From Micrococcus sp023147585 (GTDB lineage Bacteria; Actinomycetota; Actinomycetes; Actinomycetales; Micrococcaceae): a stretch of DNA of 64,000 nt. Below are positions 41,264-50,611 of this stretch, in pieces (position 1 is the first letter of the stretch; every line of letters starts with the position of its first letter). The notes below the pieces were generated by a model. That model searched no databases. It was not told where the DNA came from and saw only the letters and a program-made list of their open reading frames with translations. Where the stretch lies: positions 1,736,001-1,800,000 of the forward strand of contig NZ_CP085253.1 in NCBI RefSeq assembly GCF_044872765.1, read 5' to 3'. The position numbers and the translations under genes were made by a program.

Positions 41264-43219
41264 GTGACCCAGCCCCTCGCCGTCGGTTCCGTCCTGGGCG
41301 GCCGCTACCGCATCACCGAGCACCTGGTCACGTCCGCGGACCAGAACCTCGTGTTCCTCGGCGCCGACCAGGTCCTCAACCGACGCGTCACCATCCTGGT
41401 GGCCTCAAGGGAGGACGCGGCCCAGGTGGCCACCTCCGCACGGGAGCTGGCCACGGGCGAGCGCCAGGACGACGTCCAGGTCCTGGACCTGGGGCTCAGC
41501 GAGGGGCGGACCTACCTGATCGCCGGCGGCGGGCCCGACCCGGACGTCCTGCTGGGCCTGGCCTACCCCCAGGAGGTGTTCGTCGAACCGTTCCAGACCG
41601 ACACCCTGGGCTCGGAGATCTTCGGCGAGGCGCGCCGGGGCGAGGCGCACCGCTACGAGGACGACGAGGACTACTACTCCGACCTCGACCGGCAGCTGCG
41701 CGCCGACGAGGAGCAGTCGCGGCGCCGCCCGGGCATCCTGAACCGCATCTCGGACCGCCTCACCGAGCGGATCCGCCCCGCGGACGGCACCGCGGCCAAG
41801 GCCGCCGCGGCGGCCTCCGCCCTCGCCGCCGCCGCCGCCGCCACGCGCGCCCGCGTCGAGGAGGTCAAGGCCCGAGAGGAGCGCGCGGCCTCGGAGCAGG
41901 CCGACGCCCAGCAGTCTGAGCTGAGGCCGCGGGACGAGCTCACGCAGGAACCCGATCCCACGGAGTCCGTCGCCGTCGTCCAGGCGGACGGCGCCACCGA
42001 CGCCCCGACGGCGAACGAGGCCGCCGACGCCCCGACCGAGACCCAGGCCGACGCGTCCGAGACCCTCGAGGATGCCGCGGCCACGCCGTCCACGGAGACT
42101 CGCGCACCCGCTCCGACGCACCCCGAGGAGCCGTCGGCTGACACCGCGGCCTCCTGGCGGGCCGACGTCGCCGCGGCCACGGTGGCCGCCACCGGCGCCA
42201 AGCCGGCGCCGCGCACCCGTCCCGCGCCCCGCCGCGCGCTGCCCGCCTTCACGCCGCTGAGCACCACCCCGGGCACGGAGGGCGGGGAGACGCCCGCAGC
42301 GTCGTCCGGGGAGTCCCCCGACGCGTCCCGCGCCCCGCTGACCCCCATCGCTCCCCTGGCCCCCGACGCCCTGCCGCGCGCCGCGGAGGCGGCGGCGCGC
42401 CCCGCCGTCGCCCCCGTCCCCGACCACGTCCACGACGCCGAGGCCGGCTCCCGCGCCGAGGCCCCGGAGGGCTCGGGCGGACGGTCGAAGTGGCTGCTGC
42501 CCCTGCTGATCCTCCTGGGCCTGCTGGCCGCGGTGGCCCTGGGCTTCCTGCTGCTGAACCAGAACCTGCGCGCCGTGCCGGCGGCGGAGAGCTCCTCCGC
42601 CGCCGCACCCCCGGCGGCCTCGTCGTCCCCGGCCTCCTCCCCCGCGGAGACGGCCACCAGCCCGGCCGAGTCCGAGACGCAGTCCCCGGCCGAGTCCGCG
42701 GCCCCGGCGGCGAGCTCCCCCGCCGCGACCGGGGGCGCGTCGTCGTCGGAGACGGCCCCCGCCGGGCGCCCCCGAGCCGCGGGCGTGGCCCGGTCCGTCC
42801 CGGACATGCCGAGCCTGGAGGACGCCCACGACGGCGAGCTGGGCAGCCTCGTGGACGGCGACACGTCCACGGCCTGGCAGAGCTACACCTACACGCGCCC
42901 CAACTTCGGCGGCTATGTGGCCTCGATGGACCTCGCGGTCGCCCTCGAGGAGCCGGCCCGGGTGAACGAGGTCGTGGTCGACCACGCCGGCGGCTCCGGC
43001 GGTGCGTTCACGGTGCTCCTGGCGGACTCCCCCGACGGGGAGAACGCCCGCGAGGTCGGCCAGGGGACCTTCGACGCCGACCGCGCCGTGGTCCCGGTGG
43101 AAGCCGACGACGCGGCGGCCGGCCACGTGATCCTCCGCATCACCTCCCTGCCCCGCCTGGAGGCCGGGGGCGGCGAGCGCCCGTACGGACTGCGCCTGAC
43201 GGAGGTCACCGTCCGCTGA
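41264..43219 (+). CDS. Membrane pseudokinase-like protein downstream of murJ
   Basis: A 651-residue single-pass membrane protein. The first 55 residues (LGGRYRITEHLVTSADQNLV, then GADQVLNRRVTILVA) look like the N-lobe of a Ser/Thr kinase, but the catalytic loop and metal motifs are not seen. A long Ala/Pro/Glu-rich linker leads to a transmembrane helix at about 410-432 and, after another linker, a C-terminal discoidin-like beta-sandwich (LVDGDTSTAWQSYTY near 530). This matches the pseudokinase plus sugar-binding part of mycobacterial MviN, here as a separate gene. It probably links peptidoglycan synthesis to phospho-signalling; that is inference. Confidence 0.7.
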   Translation: MTQPLAVGSVLGGRYRITEHLVTSADQNLVFLGADQVLNRRVTILVASREDAAQVATSARELATGERQDDVQVLDLGLSEGRTYLIAGGGPDPDVLLGLAYPQEVFVEPFQTDTLGSEIFGEARRGEAHRYEDDEDYYSDLDRQLRADEEQSRRRPGILNRISDRLTERIRPADGTAAKAAAAASALAAAAAATRARVEEVKAREERAASEQADAQQSELRPRDELTQEPDPTESVAVVQADGATDAPTANEAADAPTETQADASETLEDAAATPSTETRAPAPTHPEEPSADTAASWRADVAAATVAATGAKPAPRTRPAPRRALPAFTPLSTTPGTEGGETPAASSGESPDASRAPLTPIAPLAPDALPRAAEAAARPAVAPVPDHVHDAEAGSRAEAPEGSGGRSKWLLPLLILLGLLAAVALGFLLLNQNLRAVPAAESSSAAAPPAASSSPASSPAETATSPAESETQSPAESAAPAASSPAATGGASSSETAPAGRPRAAGVARSVPDMPSLEDAHDGELGSLVDGDTSTAWQSYTYTRPNFGGYVASMDLAVALEEPARVNEVVVDHAGGSGGAFTVLLADSPDGENAREVGQGTFDADRAVVPVEADDAAAGHVILRITSLPRLEAGGGERPYGLRLTEVTVR

Positions 43220-43265
43220 GCCGTCCCACGCGGGGCGTCGGGAACCACCCGGGGCGCCCGCGGGC

Positions 43266-43292
43266 GGAATACCCGGGGCGCGGCCGGCTGTT
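43266..43292 (+). promoter_or_regulatory. Possible SigR-type promoter of trxB
   Basis: GGAAT (43266-43270) and GTT (43290-43292) are separated by 19 bp. Actinobacterial SigR/SigH promoters, which control thioredoxin genes under thiol stress, have GGAAT and GTT with about 18 bp between. The site is 48 bp before the trxB start. Confidence 0.45.
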
Positions 43293-43339
43293 GTGCCGGG
43301 TGAGCGTCCGTCATCCCGACCCCACCTGGAGGAACCCCC

Positions 43340-44341
43340 GTGGCACCCACCGATCAGGACCCGAGCGTCCGCAACGTCGCCATCATCGGCTCCGGCCCGG
43401 CCGGCTACACCGCCGCGATCTACACCGCGCGCGCCCACCTGGAGCCCGTGCTGCTGGCCGGCTCGGTGACGGCCGGCGGCGAGCTGATGAACACCACCGA
43501 GGTGGAGAACTTCCCCGGCTTCCCGGAAGGCATCCAGGGCCCGGAGCTGATGGCCAACCTCGAAGCCCAGGCCCGCCGCTTCGAGACGGAGGTGCGCTAC
43601 GACGACGTCGTGGAGGCCGACCTCACCGCCACCCCCAAGGTGCTCACCCTGGGCGACGGCACGCGGATCAGCGCCCACGCCGTCATCATGACGACCGGCT
43701 CGGCCTACCGCGAGCTGGGCGTGGAGGGCGAGAAGCGCCTCTCCGGTCACGGTGTGAGCTGGTGCGCCACGTGCGACGGCTTCTTCTTCCGCGACCAGCA
43801 CATCGCCGTGGTGGGCGGCGGCGACTCCGCGATGGAGGAGGCCCTCTTCCTCACCAAGTTCGCCTCCAAGGTCACCGTCCTGGTCCGGAAGGACTCGCTG
43901 CGGGCCTCGAAGATCATGGCGCGCCGTGCCGAGGAGAACGAGAAGATCGAGTTCCGCTGGAACACCGAGGTCGTCGAACTCGTGGGCGCGGACAAGCTCG
44001 AGTCGGTGCGCCTGCGGGACACCGCGACCGGCGAGGAGTCGACCCTGGACGTCACCGGCCTGTTCGTGGCGATCGGCCACGATCCGCGCACCGACCTGGT
44101 GCAGGGCCAGCTCGAGCTCACCGAGCACGGCACGATCCGCATCGACCACCCGTCCTCCCGCACGTCGGTGCCCGGCGTCTTCGCGGCCGGCGACGTCACC
44201 GATCACAGCTACCGCCAGGCCATCACCGCGGCCGGCTCCGGCTGCGTGGCCGCCCAGGACGTCGAGCACTACCTGGCCACCGTCGCGGACGTGGAGGAGG
44301 CCGCCCCGGCCGAGCCGGCCTCCGACAGCGTGCCGGCATGA
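43340..44341 (+). CDS. trxB: Thioredoxin reductase
   Basis: A 333-residue FAD enzyme that reduces thioredoxin with NADPH. IIGSGPAGYTAAIYTARAHL at residues 15-34 binds FAD, and the redox pair is C142-A-T-C145. AVVGGGDSAMEEALFL-type motif binds NADPH. GTG 43340 follows GGAGG. It is 98 bp before trxA. Confidence 0.95.
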   Translation: MAPTDQDPSVRNVAIIGSGPAGYTAAIYTARAHLEPVLLAGSVTAGGELMNTTEVENFPGFPEGIQGPELMANLEAQARRFETEVRYDDVVEADLTATPKVLTLGDGTRISAHAVIMTTGSAYRELGVEGEKRLSGHGVSWCATCDGFFFRDQHIAVVGGGDSAMEEALFLTKFASKVTVLVRKDSLRASKIMARRAEENEKIEFRWNTEVVELVGADKLESVRLRDTATGEESTLDVTGLFVAIGHDPRTDLVQGQLELTEHGTIRIDHPSSRTSVPGVFAAGDVTDHSYRQAITAAGSGCVAAQDVEHYLATVADVEEAAPAEPASDSVPA

Positions 44342-44439
44342 CCGTCTGACGATTGACCCGTGAGGTCTGCGGGACTGCGTCACCCTCGTATCAAAGAACG
44401 ACCCTGAACCCGTCTCGAACCGAAAACCAGGAGGCTCCC

Positions 44440-44763
44440 ATGAGCACCATCACCGTCACCGATGCCGACTTCCAGCAGAAGGTCCTCGACTCCGAGCTCC
44501 CCGTCCTCGTGGACTTCTGGGCGGAGTGGTGCGGCCCGTGCCGCATGCTCGGCCCCGTCCTCGAGGAGATGTCCGACGACTACGAGGGCAAGGTCGTCAT
44601 CGCCAAGGTGAACGTGGACGAGAACCCGGCCTCGGCCGCCCAGTACGGCGTGACCTCGATCCCGCTGGTCCTCGGATTCCAGGGCGGCCAGAAGGTCGCC
44701 GAGTCCGTGGGCGCCAAGCCCAAGGCGGCGCTGGAGAAGGAGTTCTCCGCGCTGCTGGGCTGA
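44440..44763 (+). CDS. trxA: Thioredoxin
   Basis: A 107-residue thioredoxin with the active site WAEWCGPCRM (C31 and C34) and the cis-proline segment VTSIPLVLGF. It reduces protein disulfides with electrons from TrxB. The ATG at 44440 has CAGGAGG upstream. It is followed by a strong terminator. Confidence 0.97.
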   Translation: MSTITVTDADFQQKVLDSELPVLVDFWAEWCGPCRMLGPVLEEMSDDYEGKVVIAKVNVDENPASAAQYGVTSIPLVLGFQGGQKVAESVGAKPKAALEKEFSALLG

Positions 44764-44780
44764 CCAGTCCCCCGGACTCC

Positions 44781-44820
44781 CACAGCAGGGCCCCCTCCAG
44801 ACGGAGGGGGCCCTGCTGTG
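44781..44820. terminator. Strong bidirectional terminator
   Basis: CACAGCAGGGCCCCCTCC (44781-44798) and its complement (44803-44820) form a perfect 18-bp stem with an AGAC loop, between the convergent trxA and parB genes. Confidence 0.8.
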
Positions 44821-44854
44821 TCCGCGGACGCGGACCGATGCGCGGTGTGCGGGG

Positions 44855-46291
44855 TCAGCGGGAGGTGTCTCCCTGGATGACGTCCATGATCCGGTTCAGA
44901 TCGTCCACCGAGGTGAAGTCGATCGCGATCCGACCCTTCCGCGCGCCCAGCGTGATCTTCACGTTCGTGTCGAGCCGCGAGGTCAGCGCCGTGGCGAAGT
45001 GGTCCAGCCGCTCGTGGTGGGCGCTCTCCCCTCGCGTGCGTCGCGCTGCGGGGCCGGGGCGAACCGTGCCCTGGAGCTGCGTGACAGCCTCCTCGGTGGC
45101 GCGCACGGAGAGCCCGTCGGCCACGATCCGCTGAGCGAGGCGCTCCATCTCCGCCGGATCGGTGAGGCCCAGCAGAGCGCGGGCGTGGCCCGCGGAGAGT
45201 GCTCCCGCGGCCACCCGACGCTGCACCAGGGGAGGCAGGCGAAGCAGGCGCATGGTGTTCGAGATCTGCGGCCGGGAGCGGCCGATCCGCTGCGAGAGCT
45301 CGTCCTGGGTGCAGGCGAAGTCCTCCATGAGCTGCTGATACGCGGCCGCCTCTTCGAGAGGATTCAGCTGGGATCGGTGGAGGTTCTCGAGGAGCGCGTC
45401 CCGCAGCAGGTCCTGATCCGGGGTGTGCCGGACGATGGCGGGAATGGTCTCGAGCCCGGCCAGCTGGGTGGCCCGCCAGCGGCGCTCACCCATGATGAGC
45501 TCGTACGGGACGGCTCCGGAGACCTCACGGACCACCACCGGCTGCAGCACGCCCACCTCGCGGATGGAGGTGACGAGCTCCGCCATGTTCTCCTCGTCGA
45601 ACACCTCACGCGGCTGCCGCGGGTTCGGCTGGATGTCCCCCACGGGGATCTCCCGCAGCACGGCGATGCTCGTGGGGACGGTGCCCTCGCTCTGCGGTGC
45701 AGGACGGGCGGCAGTGGCGCGCCCGGCGGGCGGAGCTTCCGTGGTCGTGGCGCCCGTTGCTCCGGCGTCTGCCGGCTTCGTTCCGGTGTCCGCTCGTCCG
45801 GGTTTCTTCGTCGCCGGGGCCTTCACCGTGGGCATGACCGGCCGGCCGCCCCGCGGGGCCTGTCGAGAGACAGGCTCATCGGAGGGCGTCGCTGGGGTGT
45901 TTTCGACGGCAGCGGATGCCTCTCCCGACGACTCGGGCTCGGCGGGAGAGGAGAAGAAGACGTCCACGGGACGAGGTCCTGCGGCTCCCCCGCTCTTCTG
46001 TGCGGTGCCGGCCTTGGACTGCGGAGCATCGTCCGTGGAAGGGGCGGCCTTCGTCTTGCCCCCAGTGCCGCCTTCACTGTCTGCCTTGTCCGCAGGGCGC
46101 GACTTCCGAGCGTTCTCCGTCTTCGGCGTGGCGGCCGAGACGTCCTTGCCGGCCTTGGCGTCGCGCGCCTGCTCGGCGGGAACGAGAGTGGCCTCCTCCC
46201 CTGCCTCGGTCTGCTCGATCTCCGGTTCGGCGGTGCTCTGGATCAATGCTCCAAGGCCTCGGCCGAGGCCTCCGCGGCGGCTGGTCTTCAC
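44855..46291 (-). CDS. parB: Chromosome partitioning protein ParB
   Basis: A 478-residue ParB CTPase that binds parS and spreads on the origin region. MKTSRRGGLGRGLGALIQST is the typical N-terminus. A low-complexity segment of about 170 residues precedes the CTP-binding domain (VGDIQPNPRQPREVFDEENM and MGERRWRATQLAG). The helix-turn-helix follows (CTQDELSQRIGRSRPQISN), then a dimerisation tail. It is longer than most ParB proteins because of the Ala/Pro/Thr-rich insert. Four parS sites lie directly upstream. Confidence 0.95.
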   Translation of the reverse strand: MKTSRRGGLGRGLGALIQSTAEPEIEQTEAGEEATLVPAEQARDAKAGKDVSAATPKTENARKSRPADKADSEGGTGGKTKAAPSTDDAPQSKAGTAQKSGGAAGPRPVDVFFSSPAEPESSGEASAAVENTPATPSDEPVSRQAPRGGRPVMPTVKAPATKKPGRADTGTKPADAGATGATTTEAPPAGRATAARPAPQSEGTVPTSIAVLREIPVGDIQPNPRQPREVFDEENMAELVTSIREVGVLQPVVVREVSGAVPYELIMGERRWRATQLAGLETIPAIVRHTPDQDLLRDALLENLHRSQLNPLEEAAAYQQLMEDFACTQDELSQRIGRSRPQISNTMRLLRLPPLVQRRVAAGALSAGHARALLGLTDPAEMERLAQRIVADGLSVRATEEAVTQLQGTVRPGPAARRTRGESAHHERLDHFATALTSRLDTNVKITLGARKGRIAIDFTSVDDLNRIMDVIQGDTSR

Positions 46292-46454
46292 AGGTCCTCC
46301 TGGCGAGTGGGGTGGTCGAGGTCAGTCTATGCGCGGCTCTCGCTCTCGGTTGCTGCCTGTTCCTTTCTGCCGCAGCCGCGTTGCGGCCGGAACGACGCCA
46401 GCGAGGACGGCCGTCACGGGGTGGGATGTTCCCCGGCAGCTCTGAGGGTCTGTC

Positions 46455-46468
46455 GTTTCACGTGAAAC
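46455..46468. promoter_or_regulatory. parS site 1
   Basis: Perfect 14-bp palindrome GTTTCACGTGAAAC, the core of the bacterial parS consensus bound by ParB. Confidence 0.92.
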
Positions 46469-46825
46469 ACCATCCGTGCCCTTCGGCCGCAGGGGAGATT
46501 CAGAACTCCGGGGCTATCGACGTACACACTCGGCTGAGGCCCCGCTCCCGTACAGAGACTCGATTCAACAACCAGAAGCGCCTGTACCGGAGTCCTTCAG
46601 ATGTGCTTCCGCAACTGAGGTCCAGATGTGCCGATGCGGCCCGCAGCTGACGGCCTTACAATCCGTGCCAGGTATCCAGTGCCCAGTGCCCAGCTTCGAA
46701 CACGGCAGACAACTCCCCAGATCCCGCGATTGGCGGCAGCGGAGATGACCTGCCCCGAGGGAAGTCCGATCCCGTCCATCTGCGGGGATCTACTCCGCCC
46801 TAGGTGCCGAGACGAAACGCTCCAC

Positions 46826-46839
46826 GTTTCACGTGAAAC
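46826..46839. promoter_or_regulatory. parS site 2
   Basis: Second perfect GTTTCACGTGAAAC, 371 bp from site 1. Confidence 0.92.
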
Positions 46840-47197
46840 ATGTCAGGCCAGGTGTATCACGATGCGGTGAATCAGGCAGTTGTTCCGACTCTTGGGCTAC
46901 GGGCGGACGCGCGCATAGACAAGCACCGGCACGTGCCGATGCATCCGCCTCTCGCGGCCTGACGCTAGCGCCCACCTATGCGCCCGATAGAGGAGGGCTG
47001 CCTTCTGTGGAGTGTCGTATCCGGAGGACCACTTCAGGGCGCACCCTTCCACCTGCGTCAGGCCCAGAGGAAGAGCAGAGACTTCACTCAAGGTTCGCCG
47101 GATGATCCTCAAATGCATTCTTCAAGGATGGCGATCGGAGCACTCGGAAGGCTTCAGAACCACGGGCCACAGGGCGCGCGAGGTCGAATCGCCCCCT

Positions 47198-47211
47198 GTT
47201 TCACGTGAAAC
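47198..47211. promoter_or_regulatory. parS site 3
   Basis: Third perfect copy. With its flanking T and A it is the full 16-bp consensus TGTTTCACGTGAAACA. It is 372 bp from site 2, nearly the same spacing as between sites 1 and 2. Confidence 0.93.
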
Positions 47212-47612
47212 ACGGCTGAGGCAGCTGGCCGTCGCCTTCGCTTGCCCATTGCGTTCATCCTTCTCAGTCCCTGCTCACGCCGGAGCCGCAGGTGAACTAG
47301 ACGGTGCAGGTGTCATCCCCGTTGGGGGAGCGGTCCGTCCAAACGCGAGGTGCCACCCGGCCAGCACCGCTTTCCCAGAACGGCGCAGCACCTGCCGGCA
47401 CGTCCCCGTGCATACAGTTCCCGGCTCCGCCATTGAGCGCTCGCCTTTCTCGGCGAGAGGAGTCCGAGGGAAATCACGCCCCTTCTGCCTCTGAGTTCGC
47501 CACGGGAAATAGCGGGCACAAGGGGAGCAGGGGCCAGTGCTCGGAAGATGCCTGAGCATTGCAGCCGCATTCCACCGTTCACTTCGACCCTCAGACCGCG
47601 GCTGGCAACTCG

Positions 47613-47765
47613 CCATCCACAGCTCCGCGCCTCGTGCACACCCCGGTGTCCACAGGCGAAAGAGTGAGAATAGGCCCCGTTATCCACACGGAGATCTTTC
47701 ATGAACAGCAATCGACCTGTATGCCAGCAGACTGGTGTCGTCGTTGTCCACAGGAGTTCTCCACA
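47613..47765. promoter_or_regulatory. DnaA boxes between parB and parA
   Basis: TTATCCACA (47680-47688, the E. coli consensus) and TTGTCCACA (47744-47752, the form seen in this oriC) are perfect. GTGTCCACA (47646-47654) and TTCTCCACA (47757-47765) differ by one base. All have the same orientation. Confidence 0.6.
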
Positions 47766-48178
47766 TATCAACAGCGGATCCTCCTCCTGCTCCCCGGGGC
47801 TCCACGGTCATCCACTCTCCCTCATCCTCTGCGCGGTCGCATGGGATCGACCCGCGGCGCTGGGGGAATGGGCGAGTGGCGAGCAGGGTCTCCGCGGGGA
47901 TGGCGCGCCCAGCACCGCTCATATGCACTGAGGTCCGTCGCACGCGTGGACCCCGTCACGGTCCGCACAGAAGCGGCACCGCCCGGGGGAGAGGGCGCGA
48001 CGCCGGCGCCGACTGCTCGTTGCAGAGTGGCCCATGCCTGGGGAGGCGTCCCGCGCCGGATAGGCACGCCTCGAACACCCCGCCGCACCGGGCCCGCGGC
48101 CCCGACCGGCACCCACCGGCCCGGGCCCGCCCAGTCCCCTCCCGCGAAGGGTCGACCGTCGAGGATGCCTCACGCGCG

Positions 48179-48192
48179 GTTTCACGTGAAAC
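48179..48192. promoter_or_regulatory. parS site 4
   Basis: Fourth perfect GTTTCACGTGAAAC, 95 bp downstream of the parA stop codon. Confidence 0.92.
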
Positions 48193-48286
48193 GGCGGCGC
48201 CCGCAGGCGCCGCCGTCGCTCCTCTTGCCCTGCACGATCAGGACAAACATCAATTCATCGCGTTCGATGTAACGCGGGCCGACCCG

Positions 48287-49222
48287 TCACAGAGGCGTCG
48301 GGGCACCTCGCCCGGCGATCTCGACCGCCGCCTCCCGATACGCCACCGCACCGGCAGACGCCGGGTCGTACGTGAGCACCGTCTGCTGATAGCTCGGGGC
48401 CTCGGAGATGCGCACGTTGCGGGGGATGGCGGTCTGGAGCAGCTGCTGGGGGAAGTGGGCCCGGACCTCTTCGGCGACCTGGACCGCCAGGTTGGTCCGC
48501 GCGTCGAACATCGTGAGGAGGATGGTCGTGACCTGCAGCCTGCTGTTCAGGTGCTTCTGGATCATCTGCACGTTCTTCAGCAGCTGCGAGAGGCCCTCCA
48601 GGGCGTAGTACTCGGCCTGGATGGGGATGAGCACCTCCTCGGCGGCCACGAACGCGTTCACGGTGAGCAGGCCCAGCGAGGGCGGGCAGTCGATGAACAC
48701 GTAGTCCAGCCGCTCCTGGCCCTGCTCGGCGCGCCATGCCACGTAGCGCTCGAAGGCACGGGAGAGGCGCTGCTCACGGGCCACGAGGGAGACCAGCTCG
48801 ATCTCGGCGCCGGCGAGCTCGATGGTCGCGGGGACCACCTGCAGCCCGTCGACGTCGGGCGCGTCCTGCACGACGTCCTGGATCTCCATCTCATCGAGCA
48901 GCACGTCATACACGGAGGGGACGTCCCCGGCATGGGGGATGTTCAGCGCGGTCGACGCATTGCCCTGCGGGTCGATGTCGATCACCAGCACGCGCATCCC
49001 GGCCCGCGCCAGGGCGGCGGCCAGGTTCACCGTGGTGGTCGTCTTGCCGACGCCACCCTTCTGGTTGGACGTGGTGATCACCCGCGTCCGCTCCGGGCGC
49101 GCCAGTCGGCGCGCCTTCGGACGGGCGGCCTCCTCGGCGCCCGACTTCTCGGGGGGCCGTCCGGACCACTTCTGGCGCAGGGCCTTCCAGGCCCCACCCC
49201 GGCTCTCCTGCTCCTGCGCCAT
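48287..49222 (-). CDS. parA: Chromosome partitioning ATPase ParA
   Basis: A 311-residue Walker-type ATPase that moves ParB-parS complexes over the nucleoid. The deviant Walker A KGGVGKTT is at residues 55-62, with VLVIDIDPQGNASTAL and YVFIDCPPSLGLLTVN following. An unusual 45-residue basic N-terminal extension precedes the ATPase. ATG 49222 follows GGAAGGAAG-like sequence. It is downstream of rsmG. Confidence 0.95.
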   Translation of the reverse strand: MAQEQESRGGAWKALRQKWSGRPPEKSGAEEAARPKARRLARPERTRVITTSNQKGGVGKTTTTVNLAAALARAGMRVLVIDIDPQGNASTALNIPHAGDVPSVYDVLLDEMEIQDVVQDAPDVDGLQVVPATIELAGAEIELVSLVAREQRLSRAFERYVAWRAEQGQERLDYVFIDCPPSLGLLTVNAFVAAEEVLIPIQAEYYALEGLSQLLKNVQMIQKHLNSRLQVTTILLTMFDARTNLAVQVAEEVRAHFPQQLLQTAIPRNVRISEAPSYQQTVLTYDPASAGAVAYREAAVEIAGRGAPTPL

Positions 49223-49299
49223 GCGGCTCTTCCTTCCGTGAGGCGGGTACGACGTCGTCGACGGGGATCCGCGCCGGCCCCTCCCGGGGGAGGGGAGGG

Positions 49300-50031
49300 T
49301 CAGCGGGGGCGTCGGGCGGCCACGCGCACCACCGTGGTGGTCTCGGGGAGCAGCCCCTCGCCCAGCGTGAGGATCTCCGGTTCAGCTCCACCATACGTGC
49401 GGAGCACTTTCCGGGCCGCGCGGATCTCCTCGGGCGCGGAGCGTCCCTTGATGGCCAGCAGCTCGCCCTCCCCGCGCAGCAGGGGCATGGTCAGGGGCAA
49501 AAGGTTCTTCATGGCTGTCACAGCGCGCGCGGTCACGACGTCGGCGCTGACCTCGCCCACCACCTGCTCCGCACGGGCACGGACCACGTCCACGTTCCCC
49601 AGGCCCAGGTCCTCGACCACCATGTCCAGCCACTCGACACGCCGCTCGAGGGGCTCGATGAGCACGAACCGGCAGTCCGGGCGAGCCAGCGCGAGGCAGA
49701 GCCCGGGCAGCCCGGCGCCCGAGCCGACGTCGGCCACATGCGCGTCCCGGGGCAGCAGCTCCGCGACGACGGCGCAGTTGAGCACGTGCCGCTCCCACAG
49801 ACGCGGCGCCTCGCGCGGGCCGATCAGGCCCCACTCGATGCCGGTGTCCGCGAGGTGGGCCACGTAGCGCTCCGCGAGGGGCAGAGCGTCCCCGAACAGC
49901 TGACGGGCGGGCCCGGCCAGCTCGGCGGTGAGCGGCGGGGCCGGCTGGCCCTCGGGCGCGGGTCGTTCCCCGCGCTCACCCGGGCGCAGCCCGGGCCGCT
50001 CCTCGTAGGACGGCGTCGGCGACTCAGGCAT
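49300..50031 (-). CDS. rsmG: 16S rRNA m7G527 methyltransferase
   Basis: Methylates G527 of 16S rRNA with SAM. VADVGSGAGLPGLCLALARP is the SAM-binding motif, and RHVLNCAVVAELLP precedes it. 243 residues, with a Pro/Glu-rich N-terminus. Its start overlaps the end of jag by 8 bp, so the two are co-translated. Confidence 0.93.
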   Translation of the reverse strand: MPESPTPSYEERPGLRPGERGERPAPEGQPAPPLTAELAGPARQLFGDALPLAERYVAHLADTGIEWGLIGPREAPRLWERHVLNCAVVAELLPRDAHVADVGSGAGLPGLCLALARPDCRFVLIEPLERRVEWLDMVVEDLGLGNVDVVRARAEQVVGEVSADVVTARAVTAMKNLLPLTMPLLRGEGELLAIKGRSAPEEIRAARKVLRTYGGAEPEILTLGEGLLPETTTVVRVAARRPR

Positions 50032-50611
50032 CGGCGGACACGACGACGTGGCGCCCAGCGCCCTCGCCGTCCGACTCGGAGGTCAGGGCCGCCTCGGCCA
50101 CCACGTCGTGCACGATCTTGCGCTCGTAGGCGCCCATGGGCTCCAGGCGCACCGGGCCCTCGCCGTCACGCACGCGCGCGACGGCGTCGGCGGCCAGCGC
50201 GCGCACCTCGGCGTCCCGGCGCCGACGGTGCCCGCAGATGTCCAGGATGAGGCGGGAGCGGTGCCCCGTGGACGTCAGCACGGCCAGGCGCGCCAGCTCC
50301 TGCAGCGCCTCGAGGGCGCGGCCGTCCTGGCCCACCAGGGCCGCCAGGCGCTCGTCGTCCTCCTCGGACACCACGGAGACGTAGGTCCGGCCGTCGCGCA
50401 CCTCGATGTCGATGTCCCCGTCGAGGTCGGCGATGTCCAGCAGCTCCTCGATGTAGTCGGCCGCCACCTCGCCCTCCTCCTCGAGGCGGCGCAGGCCGTC
50501 CTCCTCGGGTGCCTCGTCCGCGCCGGGAGCGGCGCCGTCGTCGGGCACTGCACCTCCCTCCGGAAGGCGGACGTCCTCCTCGACGGCGGGATCCTGTGCG
50601 GGCACGGTCAC
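50024..50611 (-). CDS. jag: Jag/KhpB-type RNA-binding protein
   Basis: A 195-residue protein with a KH-like domain (LVGQDGRALEALQELARLAV) and an R3H domain (PMGAYERKIVHDVV), after an acidic N-terminal segment. Jag (KhpB) is linked to cell elongation and division. GTG 50611 overlaps the yidC stop (GTGA). Confidence 0.92.
   Translation of the reverse strand: MTVPAQDPAVEEDVRLPEGGAVPDDGAAPGADEAPEEDGLRRLEEEGEVAADYIEELLDIADLDGDIDIEVRDGRTYVSVVSEEDDERLAALVGQDGRALEALQELARLAVLTSTGHRSRLILDICGHRRRRDAEVRALAADAVARVRDGEGPVRLEPMGAYERKIVHDVVAEAALTSESDGEGAGRHVVVSADA

Larger units (their letters stand above)
46292..48286. other. Gene-free 2-kb origin-proximal segment with parS sites
   Basis: No frame here looks like a protein, and base composition is visibly less GC-rich than in the flanking genes. 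The segment holds four parS sites and a group of DnaA boxes. It separates parB from parA, which in most actinobacteria are adjacent. It may act as the centromere-like region of the chromosome. Confidence 0.7.

Noticed and set aside
41405..44383. Long minus-strand open frame opposite the pseudokinase and trxB
   Set aside because: Low-complexity Gly/Arg/Val product mirroring real genes on the plus strand.
47735..49867. Long plus-strand open frame across the parS segment and parA
   Set aside because: It overlaps parA and rsmG in antisense and has no protein family features.
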